64,000 nt of DNA, taken from Candidatus Binatia bacterium. GTDB lineage: Bacteria > Desulfobacterota > Binatia > UBA12015. The stretch spans positions 62,001 to 126,000 of the forward strand of contig JAQWJE010000035.1 in NCBI GenBank assembly GCA_029248525.1, written 5' to 3'. The position numbers were made by a program, and so were the translations under genes. A model generated the notes under the pieces. It ran no database searches. It was not told the origin of the DNA and saw only the letters and a list, made by a program, of their open reading frames with translations. Shown one piece after another: positions 46,624 to 56,300 of the stretch (position 1 is the first letter of the stretch; each line of letters starts with the position of its first letter).

Positions 46624-47394
46624 TCAGTAGGCGAGGGGATTGCCGACACTGGCCGAGGCCGGACGTTGGACTTCATTGGGGTCCGGACGGAGCGCCTCGA
46701 TCACGATCTCCGGATTGATCTGGCGCTTTTTGATTTTGGCGATGGCATCGTTGGCGAGTCGTTTGAGGTCGGCATCGTCGTTCCCCTTGGCGACTTCTTC
46801 GAGGCGGTAGATCGAAGCGGGGTCACCGATCGCTCCGAGGGCGAAAATTCCGGTGCCGACAGTGCGTCGCTCCGATTCCCGGGTCAGAAGGTCACCGATA
46901 GGCCGGGCCGCGCGAGGGTCCCCGATTTTGCCGAGGGCGACCAAAACTCGCTGCTTTAGCCAGGGCTCGCTCTCTCGGAGATAGAGCATCTGGATCAATG
47001 AGGTCGTGGCGCCGCTGGCACGCATGGTTCCGAGAGAGTCAATCGCCTTGAGTTGCACACGGTTGTCTTCGTCCGAGCAGGCCTCGACGAGATACTCGAC
47101 GGCTTTTTCGTCCTTGGATTGCGCCAGCTGCTTCACGGCAAAAAGACGGATAGTCGGGTCGCTGTCTCGTAGTTCCGCCGAGAAGTCCTCGGCATCTTCG
47201 CTGCCGCCTCCGCTGGCGGCCGGGGGCTGCGCATTGGGTTGCCCGCCCATTCCTCCGCCACCGCCGCCCATGCTCCCACCCATGCCACCGCCACCGCCTC
47301 CGCCCATCTGGGCGCTGGCATAGGCTGGCATCAGGAGAAGAAGCAGGCAGCTCAAAAGGCGAGCGCCACGGACAATCGGTTTGGGTCGAAGCAC
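46624..47394 (-). CDS. HEAT-repeat exported protein with glycine-rich linker
   Basis: About 256 residues from the GTG at 47394 (another possible start is TTG at 47433). A signal peptide ([13 protein letters not shown]) is followed by a low-complexity Gly/Met run and then four or more HEAT/PBS-lyase repeats (e.g. [57 protein letters not shown]). Such repeats bind partner proteins. Function unknown. The start overlaps the leader of the divergent LLM oxidoreductase. Confidence 0.75.
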   Translation of the reverse strand: MLRPKPIVRGARLLSCLLLLLMPAYASAQMGGGGGGGMGGSMGGGGGGMGGQPNAQPPAASGGGSEDAEDFSAELRDSDPTIRLFAVKQLAQSKDEKAVEYLVEACSDEDNRVQLKAIDSLGTMRASGATTSLIQMLYLRESEPWLKQRVLVALGKIGDPRAARPIGDLLTRESERRTVGTGIFALGAIGDPASIYRLEEVAKGNDDADLKRLANDAIAKIKKRQINPEIVIEALRPDPNEVQRPASASVGNPLAY

Positions 47395-47506
47395 ACACGA
47401 ATTTACGACAGAAACCCGCGAATCGCGCAACAAGGGAGGCCGATTCGTGATTTTTCTTTGCGATTCCTCTCGAACTTCGTGTGATCAGGTGGCAAGAATC
47501 GCCGTC

Positions 47507-48553
47507 ATGAGAATTGAAACCGGTGTACCCATCACGGATTGGCGCAAGGTTGGCCCAGCGGCTTCGGCTGCCGAGGCGAACGGCTTTGATGGGCTTCTGA
47601 GCTTCGAGATTACCAATGACCCGTTCGCTCCCTTGATTCCCGCTTGTCTGGCGACCGAAAAAATCCGCCTCGGGACGGCAATTGCAGTCTGTTTCCCCAG
47701 AAGCCCGATGGTGGTGGCCAACACGGCCTGGGATCTGCATGTCCACTCCGGGGGGCGCTTTACCCTGGGGCTAGGTACGCAGGTAAAAGGCCATAACGAA
47801 CGGCGCTTCAGTGTTCCCTGGACCCCGCCTCTACCTCGATTGCGAGAATATATTCAGGCTTTGCGGGCCATCTGGCGCTGTTGGGAAAAGAAGGAAAAGC
47901 TCGATTTTCGAGGAGAGCACTATCAATTCACCTTGATGACCCCGGAGTTCGCGCCGCCCCCCGCGGGATTGCCTCCGATCCCGATCACGATCGCAGCGGT
48001 CCGCCCGGCCATGCTGCGGCTCGCAGGTCGTATGTGCGATGGCGTTCGCCTGCATGGCTTTGCCACCAAGCGATACGTGGATGAGGTCGCCATGCCCAAA
48101 ATCACTGAAGGTTTGGCCGCGGCGGGACGCGACCGGTCCACCTTCGAGGTTTGGGGTGGCGGGTTTCTCGCGACGGGTAAGGACTCGGACGCCGTGGCGA
48201 AGGCTTGCGAAGCGATTCGCTACCGAATCGCCTTTTACGGCTCGACCCGCAGTTACCACCCGGTTCTGGAGATCCATGGCTGGGAGGATCTCGGAATGAA
48301 GCTGCATGCCATGTCGAAGGAAGGGCAATGGGATAAAATGGCTGCGGAGGTGCCTGATGAGGTTCTCGAAGCCTTCACGGTGATTGGGACCTATGGCGAA
48401 TTGGCGCCCAAATTCGAGGCGCGTTACGGCGGGATTACCGACAGCACAACGATTGAATTCAAAGGGATTCCTGATGGAGAAGCGCAGGAAATCCTGCAGG
48501 ACCTGAAGCGGGTCAATAGTCCCTTTACCGGCTTTGCGCTGGATTGGCCCTGA
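47507..48553 (+). CDS. LLM-class F420-dependent oxidoreductase
   Basis: A 348-residue TIM-barrel flavin/F420 enzyme of the LLM (luciferase-like) family: GFDGLLSFEITNDPF, KIRLGTAIAVCFPRSPM, HVHSGGRFTLGLGTQVKGHNERRF, and IGTYGELAPKFEARYGGITD. These enzymes are common in Actinobacteria and in Binatota-like genomes; the substrate is unknown. The ATG at 47507 begins the conserved N-terminus MRIETGVP. Confidence 0.85.
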   Translation: MRIETGVPITDWRKVGPAASAAEANGFDGLLSFEITNDPFAPLIPACLATEKIRLGTAIAVCFPRSPMVVANTAWDLHVHSGGRFTLGLGTQVKGHNERRFSVPWTPPLPRLREYIQALRAIWRCWEKKEKLDFRGEHYQFTLMTPEFAPPPAGLPPIPITIAAVRPAMLRLAGRMCDGVRLHGFATKRYVDEVAMPKITEGLAAAGRDRSTFEVWGGGFLATGKDSDAVAKACEAIRYRIAFYGSTRSYHPVLEIHGWEDLGMKLHAMSKEGQWDKMAAEVPDEVLEAFTVIGTYGELAPKFEARYGGITDSTTIEFKGIPDGEAQEILQDLKRVNSPFTGFALDWP

Positions 48554-48583
48554 GGATTTGGCGGGTAGCCCCGCCGGATCCTC
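48552..48583 (+). terminator. Hairpin immediately after LLM oxidoreductase stop
   Basis: GAGGAT...ATCCTC (48552-48557/48578-48583) encloses GGCGGG...CCCGCC (48560-48565/48570-48575) with a TAGC loop: a strong two-part stem starting at the stop codon. No T-run follows, so intrinsic termination is only likely. Confidence 0.5.
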
Positions 48584-48615
48584 GAACGGAACGCTTTCAG
48601 GGTGAAGGGGCGTAT

Positions 48616-48639
48616 GCCGGAGGCTGAAAAACCTCCGGC
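48616..48639. terminator. Second hairpin before phaR
   Basis: GCCGGAGG and CCTCCGGC are perfect 8-base arms with loop CTGAAAAA, about 55 bases before the PhaR ATG. Either strand could end here; GTTTTGG follows after 10 bases. Confidence 0.4.
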
Positions 48640-48693
48640 CGTGTGGGTCGTTTTGGTGGCGACGGCTGGGGCGGAGTGGTATCTCCGATCTTG

Positions 48694-49392
48694 ATGCCCC
48701 GCGTCGTGAAAAGATATACGAACCGAAAACTCTATGACACAGCGACCAGTCGGTACGTTTCGCTGGATGACGTTGCGGTCTTCGTCCGTGCCGGAGAAGA
48801 GGTGCAAGTCCTCGATAACGTCTCCGGAGATGATCTGACCTCCGTGACTCTGGCCCAGATCATTCTGGAAGATGAACGTCGCAAGAAGAGCTTTGTATCA
48901 ATCCCCCTTTTGGAGGATTTGGTGCGCGGCGGTGGCGACGCAATCGTGGATGCTACCCGTCAGGCAACCGAGGTCATCGATGATTTCCGCTCGAAAGCCG
49001 AGCAACGAGTGAATGACCTGGTTGCCGAAGGCGTATCGCGTCGGGATGCGTTTATGGGCGTGATCGACAGTTCTCGCACGCGGCTCGATAATCTGCAGAA
49101 GCAAATCGACGATGGCGTGCGCGATTCGATCGATCGCTTCCGCGACGCCACAGGCATCGGTGCGGAACTGGAGAAGCTTGAAGCCGGGCTTCGCGAAGTC
49201 GAAGGTCGGATTCGGAGTCTTCTTCTGCAGGAGGAAGCGGCCGAGCAGGCAAAGGAAGCGGCGGATTCCCGTCCGGAGAATGCAGCAGGCCCGGAAGAGG
49301 CTTCCCTGAAAGCCGAACCGGAGAATGCGGAAGCCGGGAAAGCCGATCCGGGGCATGCGGAGTCGGCGAGTACGGAGCCGCCAACAAACTGA
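48694..49392 (+). CDS. phaR: PhaR-type polyhydroxyalkanoate regulator
   Basis: A 232-residue regulator with the N-terminal PHB/PHA-accumulation DNA-binding domain (RVVKRYTNRKLYDTATSRYVSLDDVA, residues ~3-30 of the family block), a helical middle part and an acidic alanine-rich C-terminal tail (low complexity). PhaR represses phasin and PHA-synthesis genes and leaves DNA when granules form. No PHA synthase is in the window. The ATG at 48694 has no strong ribosome-binding site. Confidence 0.85.
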   Translation: MPRVVKRYTNRKLYDTATSRYVSLDDVAVFVRAGEEVQVLDNVSGDDLTSVTLAQIILEDERRKKSFVSIPLLEDLVRGGGDAIVDATRQATEVIDDFRSKAEQRVNDLVAEGVSRRDAFMGVIDSSRTRLDNLQKQIDDGVRDSIDRFRDATGIGAELEKLEAGLREVEGRIRSLLLQEEAAEQAKEAADSRPENAAGPEEASLKAEPENAEAGKADPGHAESASTEPPTN

Positions 49393-49469
49393 ACGAGTCA
49401 TCTCCGAGGACGGAACGATCGCACACGCGGTCTTTACAGGGCCGGAGAGAATGATAGGCGCAAACGAGG

Positions 49470-49817
49470 ATGGGCAAGAGACGCAAGGATTTACGGGGCA
49501 AGAAATCGGTCACGGCGGCCGGTTCGAAAAAAGCCAAGCCCTCGGCTCAGGATGAGAAACTGCAGATCCTGGTCGGAGAGCTGCGTGATGTTGCCGAGTC
49601 GATCGGGATTCGTGTCCGACGCGAGCGTTTGAAGCGCGAAGTCGGCTACTCGGTGCGCAGCGGTCTTTGCCGCGTGGAAGGCGAAGAGGTTCTCCTGCTC
49701 GAGAGTGATCTCTCTCCTGATATTCAGGTGGATTTACTGGTCGGCGTGCTTGCGGGCCGCGATCTGAGCCTTGTGGAGTTGACGCCGGATACCCGGCGGT
49801 TGCTTCAGGAAGTGTGA
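49470..49817 (+). CDS. Small protein of unknown function before fur
   Basis: A 115-residue basic-start protein (Lys/Arg-rich ~25-residue tail, then a compact alpha/beta domain with LQILVGELRDVAESIGIRVRRE and LVELTPDTRRLLQEV). The charged head could bind nucleic acid. No family recognised. It lies 6 bases before fur, so the two may be coupled. Confidence 0.65.
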   Translation: MGKRRKDLRGKKSVTAAGSKKAKPSAQDEKLQILVGELRDVAESIGIRVRRERLKREVGYSVRSGLCRVEGEEVLLLESDLSPDIQVDLLVGVLAGRDLSLVELTPDTRRLLQEV

Positions 49818-49823
49818 TGCAAG

Positions 49824-50279
49824 ATGGCTTCCGGGGAAGAAAGATTTGTCGCCTTTCGAGCAGCCTTGAAGCAAAAAGGGCTGAAAACGACCTCTCAGCG
49901 AGATGATATTGCCCGGACTTTTTTTGCCAGCAGCAAGCATTTGAGCATCGATGACCTTTATCGCGAGGTGAGGGATATCAATCCTGGCGTCGGCTACGCC
50001 ACGGTCTACCGCACGATGAAGCTTCTCAAGGACTGTGAATTCGCCGAGGAGCAACACTTCGCCGATGGTCATACGCGCTACGAGAATGCCGATGTCGAGG
50101 AACATCATGACCATATTCTCTGCGATGATTGCGGGAAAATTGTCGAGTTTGCCGACGAGTCGATCGAGCGTCTGCAGGAAGAGATCGCCGCGCGCCTTGG
50201 ATTTGTGCTCTCGCATCATCGGATGGAACTCTACGGCGTCTGCGAGCCCTGCCGCACGAAAAAACAAGAGGAAGCCTGA
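49824..50279 (+). CDS. fur: Fur-family ferric uptake regulator
   Basis: A 151-residue Fur with helix-turn-helix (LKTTSQRDDIARTFF), the metal motif HHDHILCDDCG and a second CEPC near the C-terminus that makes the structural zinc site. It controls iron-uptake genes with Fe(II). Could also be a Zur/PerR paralogue; the sequence HHDHILCDDCGKIVEF fits Fur. Confidence 0.88.
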   Translation: MASGEERFVAFRAALKQKGLKTTSQRDDIARTFFASSKHLSIDDLYREVRDINPGVGYATVYRTMKLLKDCEFAEEQHFADGHTRYENADVEEHHDHILCDDCGKIVEFADESIERLQEEIAARLGFVLSHHRMELYGVCEPCRTKKQEEA

Positions 50280-50411
50280 GATCCTTCTTGCGCGGCGCTC
50301 GCGGGCTTCCCGATCCGAAGCAATCGGTCGGGCGCCTTTTCTCGGCGGCGCACGGATGGCCTGGCGCTGGGTCCATTGCTCCGACGGCCTCCCCGTGAGA
50401 GGGTCCGCGCG

Positions 50412-51623
50412 ATGAAACTGGGGATCGATCGCTTTCTCGACGACCCGAAATTGCGGAGCGCATGCAGGGGGCGTCGGGTCGCCTTGTTGGGGCACCCGGC
50501 TTCGGTCACATCGGATTTGACGCATTCGCTGGATGCCCTGGTTTCGTTGGAAGGGCTTCAGGTGACCGCCGCTTTGGGACCGCAGCACGGCATGCGCGGT
50601 GAGAAGCAGGACAATATGATCGAGACGGCGGATACGATTGATCCGCGGCTCGGTATTCCCGTGTTCAGCTTGTATGGTGAGACGCGGCGACCGACGCCCG
50701 AGATGTTGGCAAACTTCGATGTTCTGCTCGTGGATCTGCAGGATCTCGGCTGCCGCATCTATACCTTTGCGACCACGCTTCTCTATGTTCTGGAAGCGGC
50801 CGCAGGTGCCGGTCAGACCGTGATTGTTCTCGATCGCCCCAATCCGATCGGTCGCCCCGTGGGCGGACTTTCGCTGCAGCCCGGCCACGAGAGTTTTGTC
50901 GGTGCAGCGACCTTCCCGATGCGTCACGGGCTGACGCTTGGCGAACTGGCGCGCTGGTATGCGGAACATTTCTCTCTATCGACCGACCTGCATATCGTGG
51001 CGATGGAAGGGTGGGCTCCGCACGAGGGGCCGGGATACGGCTGGCCGGACAGCCAGTTGAGCTGGGTGAACCCGAGCCCCAACGCACCGAATGTTTCCAT
51101 GGCGCGCTGTTACCCGGGCACCGTTCTGCTGGAAGGCACGACTCTATCGGAAGGGCGCGGCACCACCCGCCCGCTTGAAGGCCTGGGAGCGCCGGATCTG
51201 GATATTCCCGCCATTCTCGGCGAGATGGAGCGACTCGCGCCGCAGTGGCTGGCCGGTTGCCGGATTCGTCCGGCATTTTTTGAGCCGACGTTTCACAAAT
51301 ATGCGGGAGAACTCTGTGCCGCGATGCAGATTCACGTCGATGGTCCATTCTATGATCACCACAGGTTCTCCCCCTTCAAATTGATCGCGTTGGCTTTCAA
51401 ATCGATTCGGAATCTCCACCCCGATTATGATCTCTGGCGTGATTTTCCCTACGAATACGTCACCGGTCGCCTCGCGATCGATGTGATCGCCGGCGGGCCG
51501 CGGCTGCGGGAATGGGTCGATGATCCCGCATCAGCGCCCGGTGATCTCGAGCAATGGATTACCGCGGATGCCGAGCGTTGGGCCGAGCAGAGCGCGGCCG
51601 CAAAGATCTACGAGGTTCCTTGA
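50412..51623 (+). CDS. DUF1343/NamZ exo-beta-N-acetylmuramidase family protein
   Basis: A 403-residue protein of the DUF1343 family (now NamZ, GH171), exo-lytic N-acetylmuramidase that frees MurNAc from peptidoglycan fragments: VALLGHPASVTSD, GPQHGMRGEKQDNM, FDVLLVDLQDLGCRIYTFATT, ANPSPNAPN-like WVNPSPNAPN and GTTLSEGRGTTRPLE. No signal peptide is seen, so it may recycle cytoplasmic fragments. ATG at 50412 matches the conserved start. It is coupled to the aldo/keto reductase (TGATG at 51621-51625). Confidence 0.88.
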   Translation: MKLGIDRFLDDPKLRSACRGRRVALLGHPASVTSDLTHSLDALVSLEGLQVTAALGPQHGMRGEKQDNMIETADTIDPRLGIPVFSLYGETRRPTPEMLANFDVLLVDLQDLGCRIYTFATTLLYVLEAAAGAGQTVIVLDRPNPIGRPVGGLSLQPGHESFVGAATFPMRHGLTLGELARWYAEHFSLSTDLHIVAMEGWAPHEGPGYGWPDSQLSWVNPSPNAPNVSMARCYPGTVLLEGTTLSEGRGTTRPLEGLGAPDLDIPAILGEMERLAPQWLAGCRIRPAFFEPTFHKYAGELCAAMQIHVDGPFYDHHRFSPFKLIALAFKSIRNLHPDYDLWRDFPYEYVTGRLAIDVIAGGPRLREWVDDPASAPGDLEQWITADAERWAEQSAAAKIYEVP

Positions 51624-52633
51624 TGAAGTATACGTATCTTGGTGAAACGGGCGTGCAGGTCTCCCGCATCTGTCTGGGGTGCATGAGTTATGGGGACCCG
51701 GCGTGGCGCCCCTGGGTTTTGGACGAGGAAGCCTCCGAGCCATTCTTTCGGCGTGCGGTCGAGGCGGGCATCAACTTCTTCGATACCGCCGATATGTACT
51801 CGATGGGTCGCAGTGAGGAAGTCACGGGGCGATGGCTCAAGAAATACGCTCGACGCGATGAGGTGGTCATCGCCACGAAAGTCTTCTTTCCCATGAACGA
51901 CAAACCGAATATGGGAGGACTTTCGCGCAAGCATATCCAGCAAAGTTGCGAGGACAGCCTGCGACGGCTCGGTGTGGACGAGATCGATTTGCTGCAGATC
52001 CATCGACTCGATCCCCGCACCTCGATCAGCGAGACGATGCGCGCCCTGGACTCTCTCGTGCAACAAGGCAAGGTGCGCTACATCGGTGCGAGCTCGCTCT
52101 ATGCCTGGGAGTTCATGAAGGCGCTCGCCTTCTCGGACGCCAACGGATTGGCCCGTTTCGTCACCATGCAGAATCACTATAATCTCGTCTACCGCGAGGA
52201 AGAACGCGAGATGCTGCCGCTTTGCGAGACCGAAGGCATTCGCTCGATCCCCTGGTCGCCGCTCGCGCGTGGCATGCTCGCTGGCACTCGTAAAAAATTA
52301 GGCGACGACTCGACCGTTCGATCGGCATCCGACGGTCTCGATCAGGTTCTCTATGACCAGCCCTCGGATTGGGATGTTGTCGAAGCCGTCTGCGCTCTGG
52401 CCGCAGAGCGCGGCGTGAAGCCCGCCCAGATCGCGCACGCCTGGCTGCTGGGCAATCCCGTCGTCGCGGCCCCGATCGTGGGGGCGACACGGATGGAACA
52501 CCTCGAGGATGCCGTGGCCGCGGTCGAAATCGAGCTATCCCAAGAAGAGCGCCGCCTTCTCGAGGCCCCCTACCTCGCGCATCCGGTCAAAGGCATGGCA
52601 CCGCCCGCCCCACACAGGTTCGGGCGCCGCTAG
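51623..52633 (+). CDS. Aldo/keto reductase
   Basis: A 336-residue NADPH-dependent aldo/keto reductase: NFFDTADMYSMGRSEEVTG with the catalytic Asp/Tyr pair (DTADMYS), VVIATKVFF, LLQIHRLD, and the cofactor motif ARGMLAG with PIVGATRMEHLEDAV. Closest to the yakc/aldo-keto class acting on small aldehydes. The start codon overlaps the NamZ stop. Confidence 0.88.
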   Translation: MKYTYLGETGVQVSRICLGCMSYGDPAWRPWVLDEEASEPFFRRAVEAGINFFDTADMYSMGRSEEVTGRWLKKYARRDEVVIATKVFFPMNDKPNMGGLSRKHIQQSCEDSLRRLGVDEIDLLQIHRLDPRTSISETMRALDSLVQQGKVRYIGASSLYAWEFMKALAFSDANGLARFVTMQNHYNLVYREEEREMLPLCETEGIRSIPWSPLARGMLAGTRKKLGDDSTVRSASDGLDQVLYDQPSDWDVVEAVCALAAERGVKPAQIAHAWLLGNPVVAAPIVGATRMEHLEDAVAAVEIELSQEERRLLEAPYLAHPVKGMAPPAPHRFGRR

Positions 52634-53350
52634 TCAGCTCCTTCGTGGGCGACCGGGCTGGGAGGGGGCTGTTCTTTCGGGCATCGCTGCGGCAAGAGAT
52701 CGGGCCTGTCCATCCGATGAGTTTGCGAAGTTCTTCCGGAGCCGGTTGTAGTCGTCGTCGGATCGATTTTGCGAGAGTTTTTCCTTGCCCGACCATCGAC
52801 GGACTTCCAGATCGATACCGACGATCGAGGACAGCAGGTTTTCCATCGCTGGCTCGGACCAATCCGGTCGCCAGGCATCGATGCTATCGCCTTCCAGCAG
52901 CTGAGTGGTTCTATCGAGGATCTCGCGGAGCTGGTCGTGGTCGTGGATCACCGAGAGGGCGCCCTCGGCCAGAACGGCCTGATAGTTCCAGGTCGGGACC
53001 AACCCCGTTGAAAGGTAGTTGTTCGGCGATACGTAGGCGTGCGGGCCCAGAAAGAAAACGCTCGCCTCAATGCCTGTTGCCAGCGACCGTGCCAGAGGGC
53101 TGGCCCGCGCGATATGCCCGAGCAGATGCGCCGGGCTCGGACTTCCTTTCTGGAGGATAAACGGGGCCAAGCCGATCTCGATCCCGTTTTCGGGAAAACC
53201 AGAGCCCGTATTGCGGTCGAGCCCCGCGGCCGTTTTGTCGGCAGAAGATTTTCCGTCGCCGCGCGCAATCAACAACTGGCCGAACGGATTCTGTGTCAGG
53301 AATCCGGGGATTGCCGACTCCTCCATCTGAAAGCTTCGCGGCGTGTACAT
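52634..53350 (-). CDS. FMN-binding PaiB-like protein
   Basis: A 238-residue protein of the PaiB/FMN-binding split-barrel family: MYTPRSFQM at the start and VPTWNYQAVLAEG, KEKLSQNRSDDDY near the middle/end. Named after a sporulation repressor of Bacillus; biochemical role unclear. Its stop is adjacent to the aldo/keto reductase stop. Confidence 0.75.
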   Translation of the reverse strand: MYTPRSFQMEESAIPGFLTQNPFGQLLIARGDGKSSADKTAAGLDRNTGSGFPENGIEIGLAPFILQKGSPSPAHLLGHIARASPLARSLATGIEASVFFLGPHAYVSPNNYLSTGLVPTWNYQAVLAEGALSVIHDHDQLREILDRTTQLLEGDSIDAWRPDWSEPAMENLLSSIVGIDLEVRRWSGKEKLSQNRSDDDYNRLRKNFANSSDGQARSLAAAMPERTAPSQPGRPRRS

Positions 53351-53370
53351 CTGTCAGGACGTGCCTCTCG

Positions 53371-56300
53371 CTAGAAGATGCACTCGCAGCCCGATGCGCT
53401 CGAGCAGGTGCCACCACAGATCGAACATGCTTCTCCGGTGCGGCACGTGGTCTCGCAGACACCCGCGGTGCAGGTGTCATTGGTGCACGCTTCTCCGTCG
53501 CAGCTGGCAGGACCGTCGGCTTTGTAGGAACAATCAGTGTCGCAGCAGGTGGCCCCGTCGCCATTGGCGGCGCCATCGTCACATTGCTCTCCTGACTCGA
53601 TCGTCCCGTTGCCGCAGACAGGCGAAGGCGTTGGCGATGGCGTCGGTGTGGGGGTGGGTTGCGGGGTGGGGCAGGGGTCGTCGTCACAGCGGTTCGGAAT
53701 GCAGTCGCCATCGCAATCCCCGGATTCCTGCCAGGGATCGAATAGATCGGGGCAGTTGTCGGTGTCGTCGGGCACCCCATCTCCATCGCGGTCTTGTATT
53801 TGCGGTCGCACCGCGGTGACGCTTGTGCCTTCACGACAGAACTGAATCCCCGAGCAATCGTCGCTACCGGCGCATAATACGGTCGGGGCACTCACACAGG
53901 CGCCGGCAATGCAGGTCGTGCCTGTTGCGCATTCTGCATCCTCGCTGCAGGATTTCAGCGATGGTCCGCAGATGCCGGAACCGGCAACGGCGATGCCGCT
54001 GCTGTCGACCTCGATACCGAAGCATGCTTCGGTGCCCGCGCAGTCGCCGTCGTCATCGCAGGTGGTGGTGCTCGTCGTGCAGATGCCGGATTGGCAGGTC
54101 GCGGGGGCTACGGCCGTGCAGTCGCCGTTGTCGGTGCAAGGCACAGTCAGCGGGGCGCAGACCCCGGTTTCGCAAACGGTCTCGGCCGGGCATCGATCGG
54201 ATTGACCGGGTTCGTTCGGGTCGGGAGGGACGCAGCCGGCGGGAACCCGCAGCACACACGTTGCTGTGGCGACGTCGCAGATGGATCTGGGCCCCAGCGC
54301 GTCGCACTCGTTGCCGTCCTCGGTGCAGACAACCGGCGACTCGGTGTTGTCGAGGATCACGCAACGGCCGGCGGAAATGGATCGCACGAAGCTCTCGTCG
54401 ATTTCCACCAGAGGATCCACCAGCGCGTTGCCGGTGGAGGTGCCCAACCTTGCCGGCTCGGCATTGATAAGAGAACCGCCACCGCCGCCTTCGAGTGCAG
54501 CACAGAGATCCAGAACCTGAACGACGAGGCCGTTATCCCGACAATCTCCGTCGATGTCGGTGCCACCGTTGGTTCCCGCGCCCGCTTCATCGGTCTCCAG
54601 AGTGATGAAGCGGACCGAGGTTCCCTCGACCCGATGGGGGAAGCGCGGGTCGCACGCGGCCTCGGGGCACGGGCGGGCGGATTGGCCCGAGGATATCAGT
54701 GCTCCGGATTCGAGATCCCAGACCACCAGAACCTCGTCGCTCTGGTCCCCGTCGCTATTGAGGTCATTGCCGGACTCGGGCACGCGGAAGGCCAGCGGTT
54801 GCACCCATGCGCCGTTCGGACAGATACTGCGTTCGCCGAGCACGAGATCGGTTCCGGCGAAGCCCTCCATGTTCACTGTGACGCCGGGGCTGCCTGCTCC
54901 AAAGTTGGCGGACGCAACCACGTTGGTTCCGCCGACCCGAGAAGTGAACCCGGCTAAATTACCTGCAACCGCCACTTCGATCGTATCGCGTCGGGAGTTC
55001 CACCAGCCACCACTTCCGTCGGATGCGCGAAGCATGAGGACCTGGCTCTCCAGCAGGTCGTCGCCATCATGGTCGGTGCCATCGCCCTGTTCGGAAACCA
55101 GCGCGGCGACCATCGAGTCTGTCGCCACAATGCGTGTCGCGGCCACGCCAAGGTTTTGCGGACCTCCGACCGCGCTCCAGAGATAGGCGACCTCGTCGTC
55201 GGTGTCGCCGTCGGTGTTCAGATCCCCAACTCCCGGGCATATGCCGGCGAGACCGGTGTTCTCTGGCCGCAGGAAAGCGGCTCCCCCGGTAAAGGGTGCG
55301 ACGGCGGTAGCCACGCAGATGGGGGTGACTTCGGGAATGAGCGCACCGAAATCGACCACTTCCAGAATCGTGCCGGAAGTGTCGTCGCCGTCGATGTCGT
55401 AGATCGGGTCAAAGGCGCCTGTTCCGCGCAGCGACAGATCCGCATGCTTCGGGTACAACAGCGTGCGGCCATCCGCGGTCAGCGCCGGGCGACCACCCGG
55501 GTCGGTGATTGCATAGGTAGCCCACGCGATCGAGCGGGTTTGTCCGGTTTCCAGATCGTGGCGGATCCATTCTCCGAACCCGCCGGTATCGTTTAGGGCT
55601 CGGTCCGGCGGCAGAATCCCGGACTCTAAGGTGCCAAAGACGACCATGCGCCCGTCTGCGGAGATCACCGGATTCAGAGTCGGTGGGGGCATCGGGATAG
55701 CGGTGGCATCGATCACGCTGGCGCGCTGTGTGGTTCCGGTTTGCGTGTCGGTGACAAAGACGCCGGGGACGCCAGCCGAATCCATGTTGGATGCCTCGAT
55801 CTGAAACGCGACTCGCTGACCGTCAGCCGAAATCGAGACACTGGAGGCGGGACCATTGCCGGCTTCCCCCTCGGCGTTGTTGGTGGCCGTCATGGTTGTA
55901 TTCGTCGCGATGTCATGGACGCGTACGCGATCCCAGAAGATACCCTCCCCGGGTCTGGCTTCTTCGACCAGCGCAACGAATTGTCCGTTCCCGGAAATCG
56001 CGACCTCTTTCATGACCGCTGTCAGGCCGAGGCCGAGAGAGTCGCTCTGCCAATGGGTTTGGTTGAGGGTGCGGTCGTGCACGATGGCTCGCGATCCGTT
56101 GAGGTAGGCGACGTAGCGGCCATCATCCGAGAGTTTCGGGGCGCGGCCGGCATCGATGAACTCGAGTCGGTCGGCCGTGGTATGCACAAAAATGCGCGAG
56201 GTGTTTGTGGTTGCACCTGGCAGCAATTCGGTCGAACCCGAAGCAAACGCACGCACGGAACCGTCCTTGTTCAGGGCCGGGCTTTCGGCGTCGTCGTCCG

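Noticed and set aside
47240-47310. Gly/Met repeat run as a mobile repeat or pseudogene break
   Set aside because: It is in frame inside the HEAT-repeat protein, after the signal peptide, and is a plausible flexible linker.
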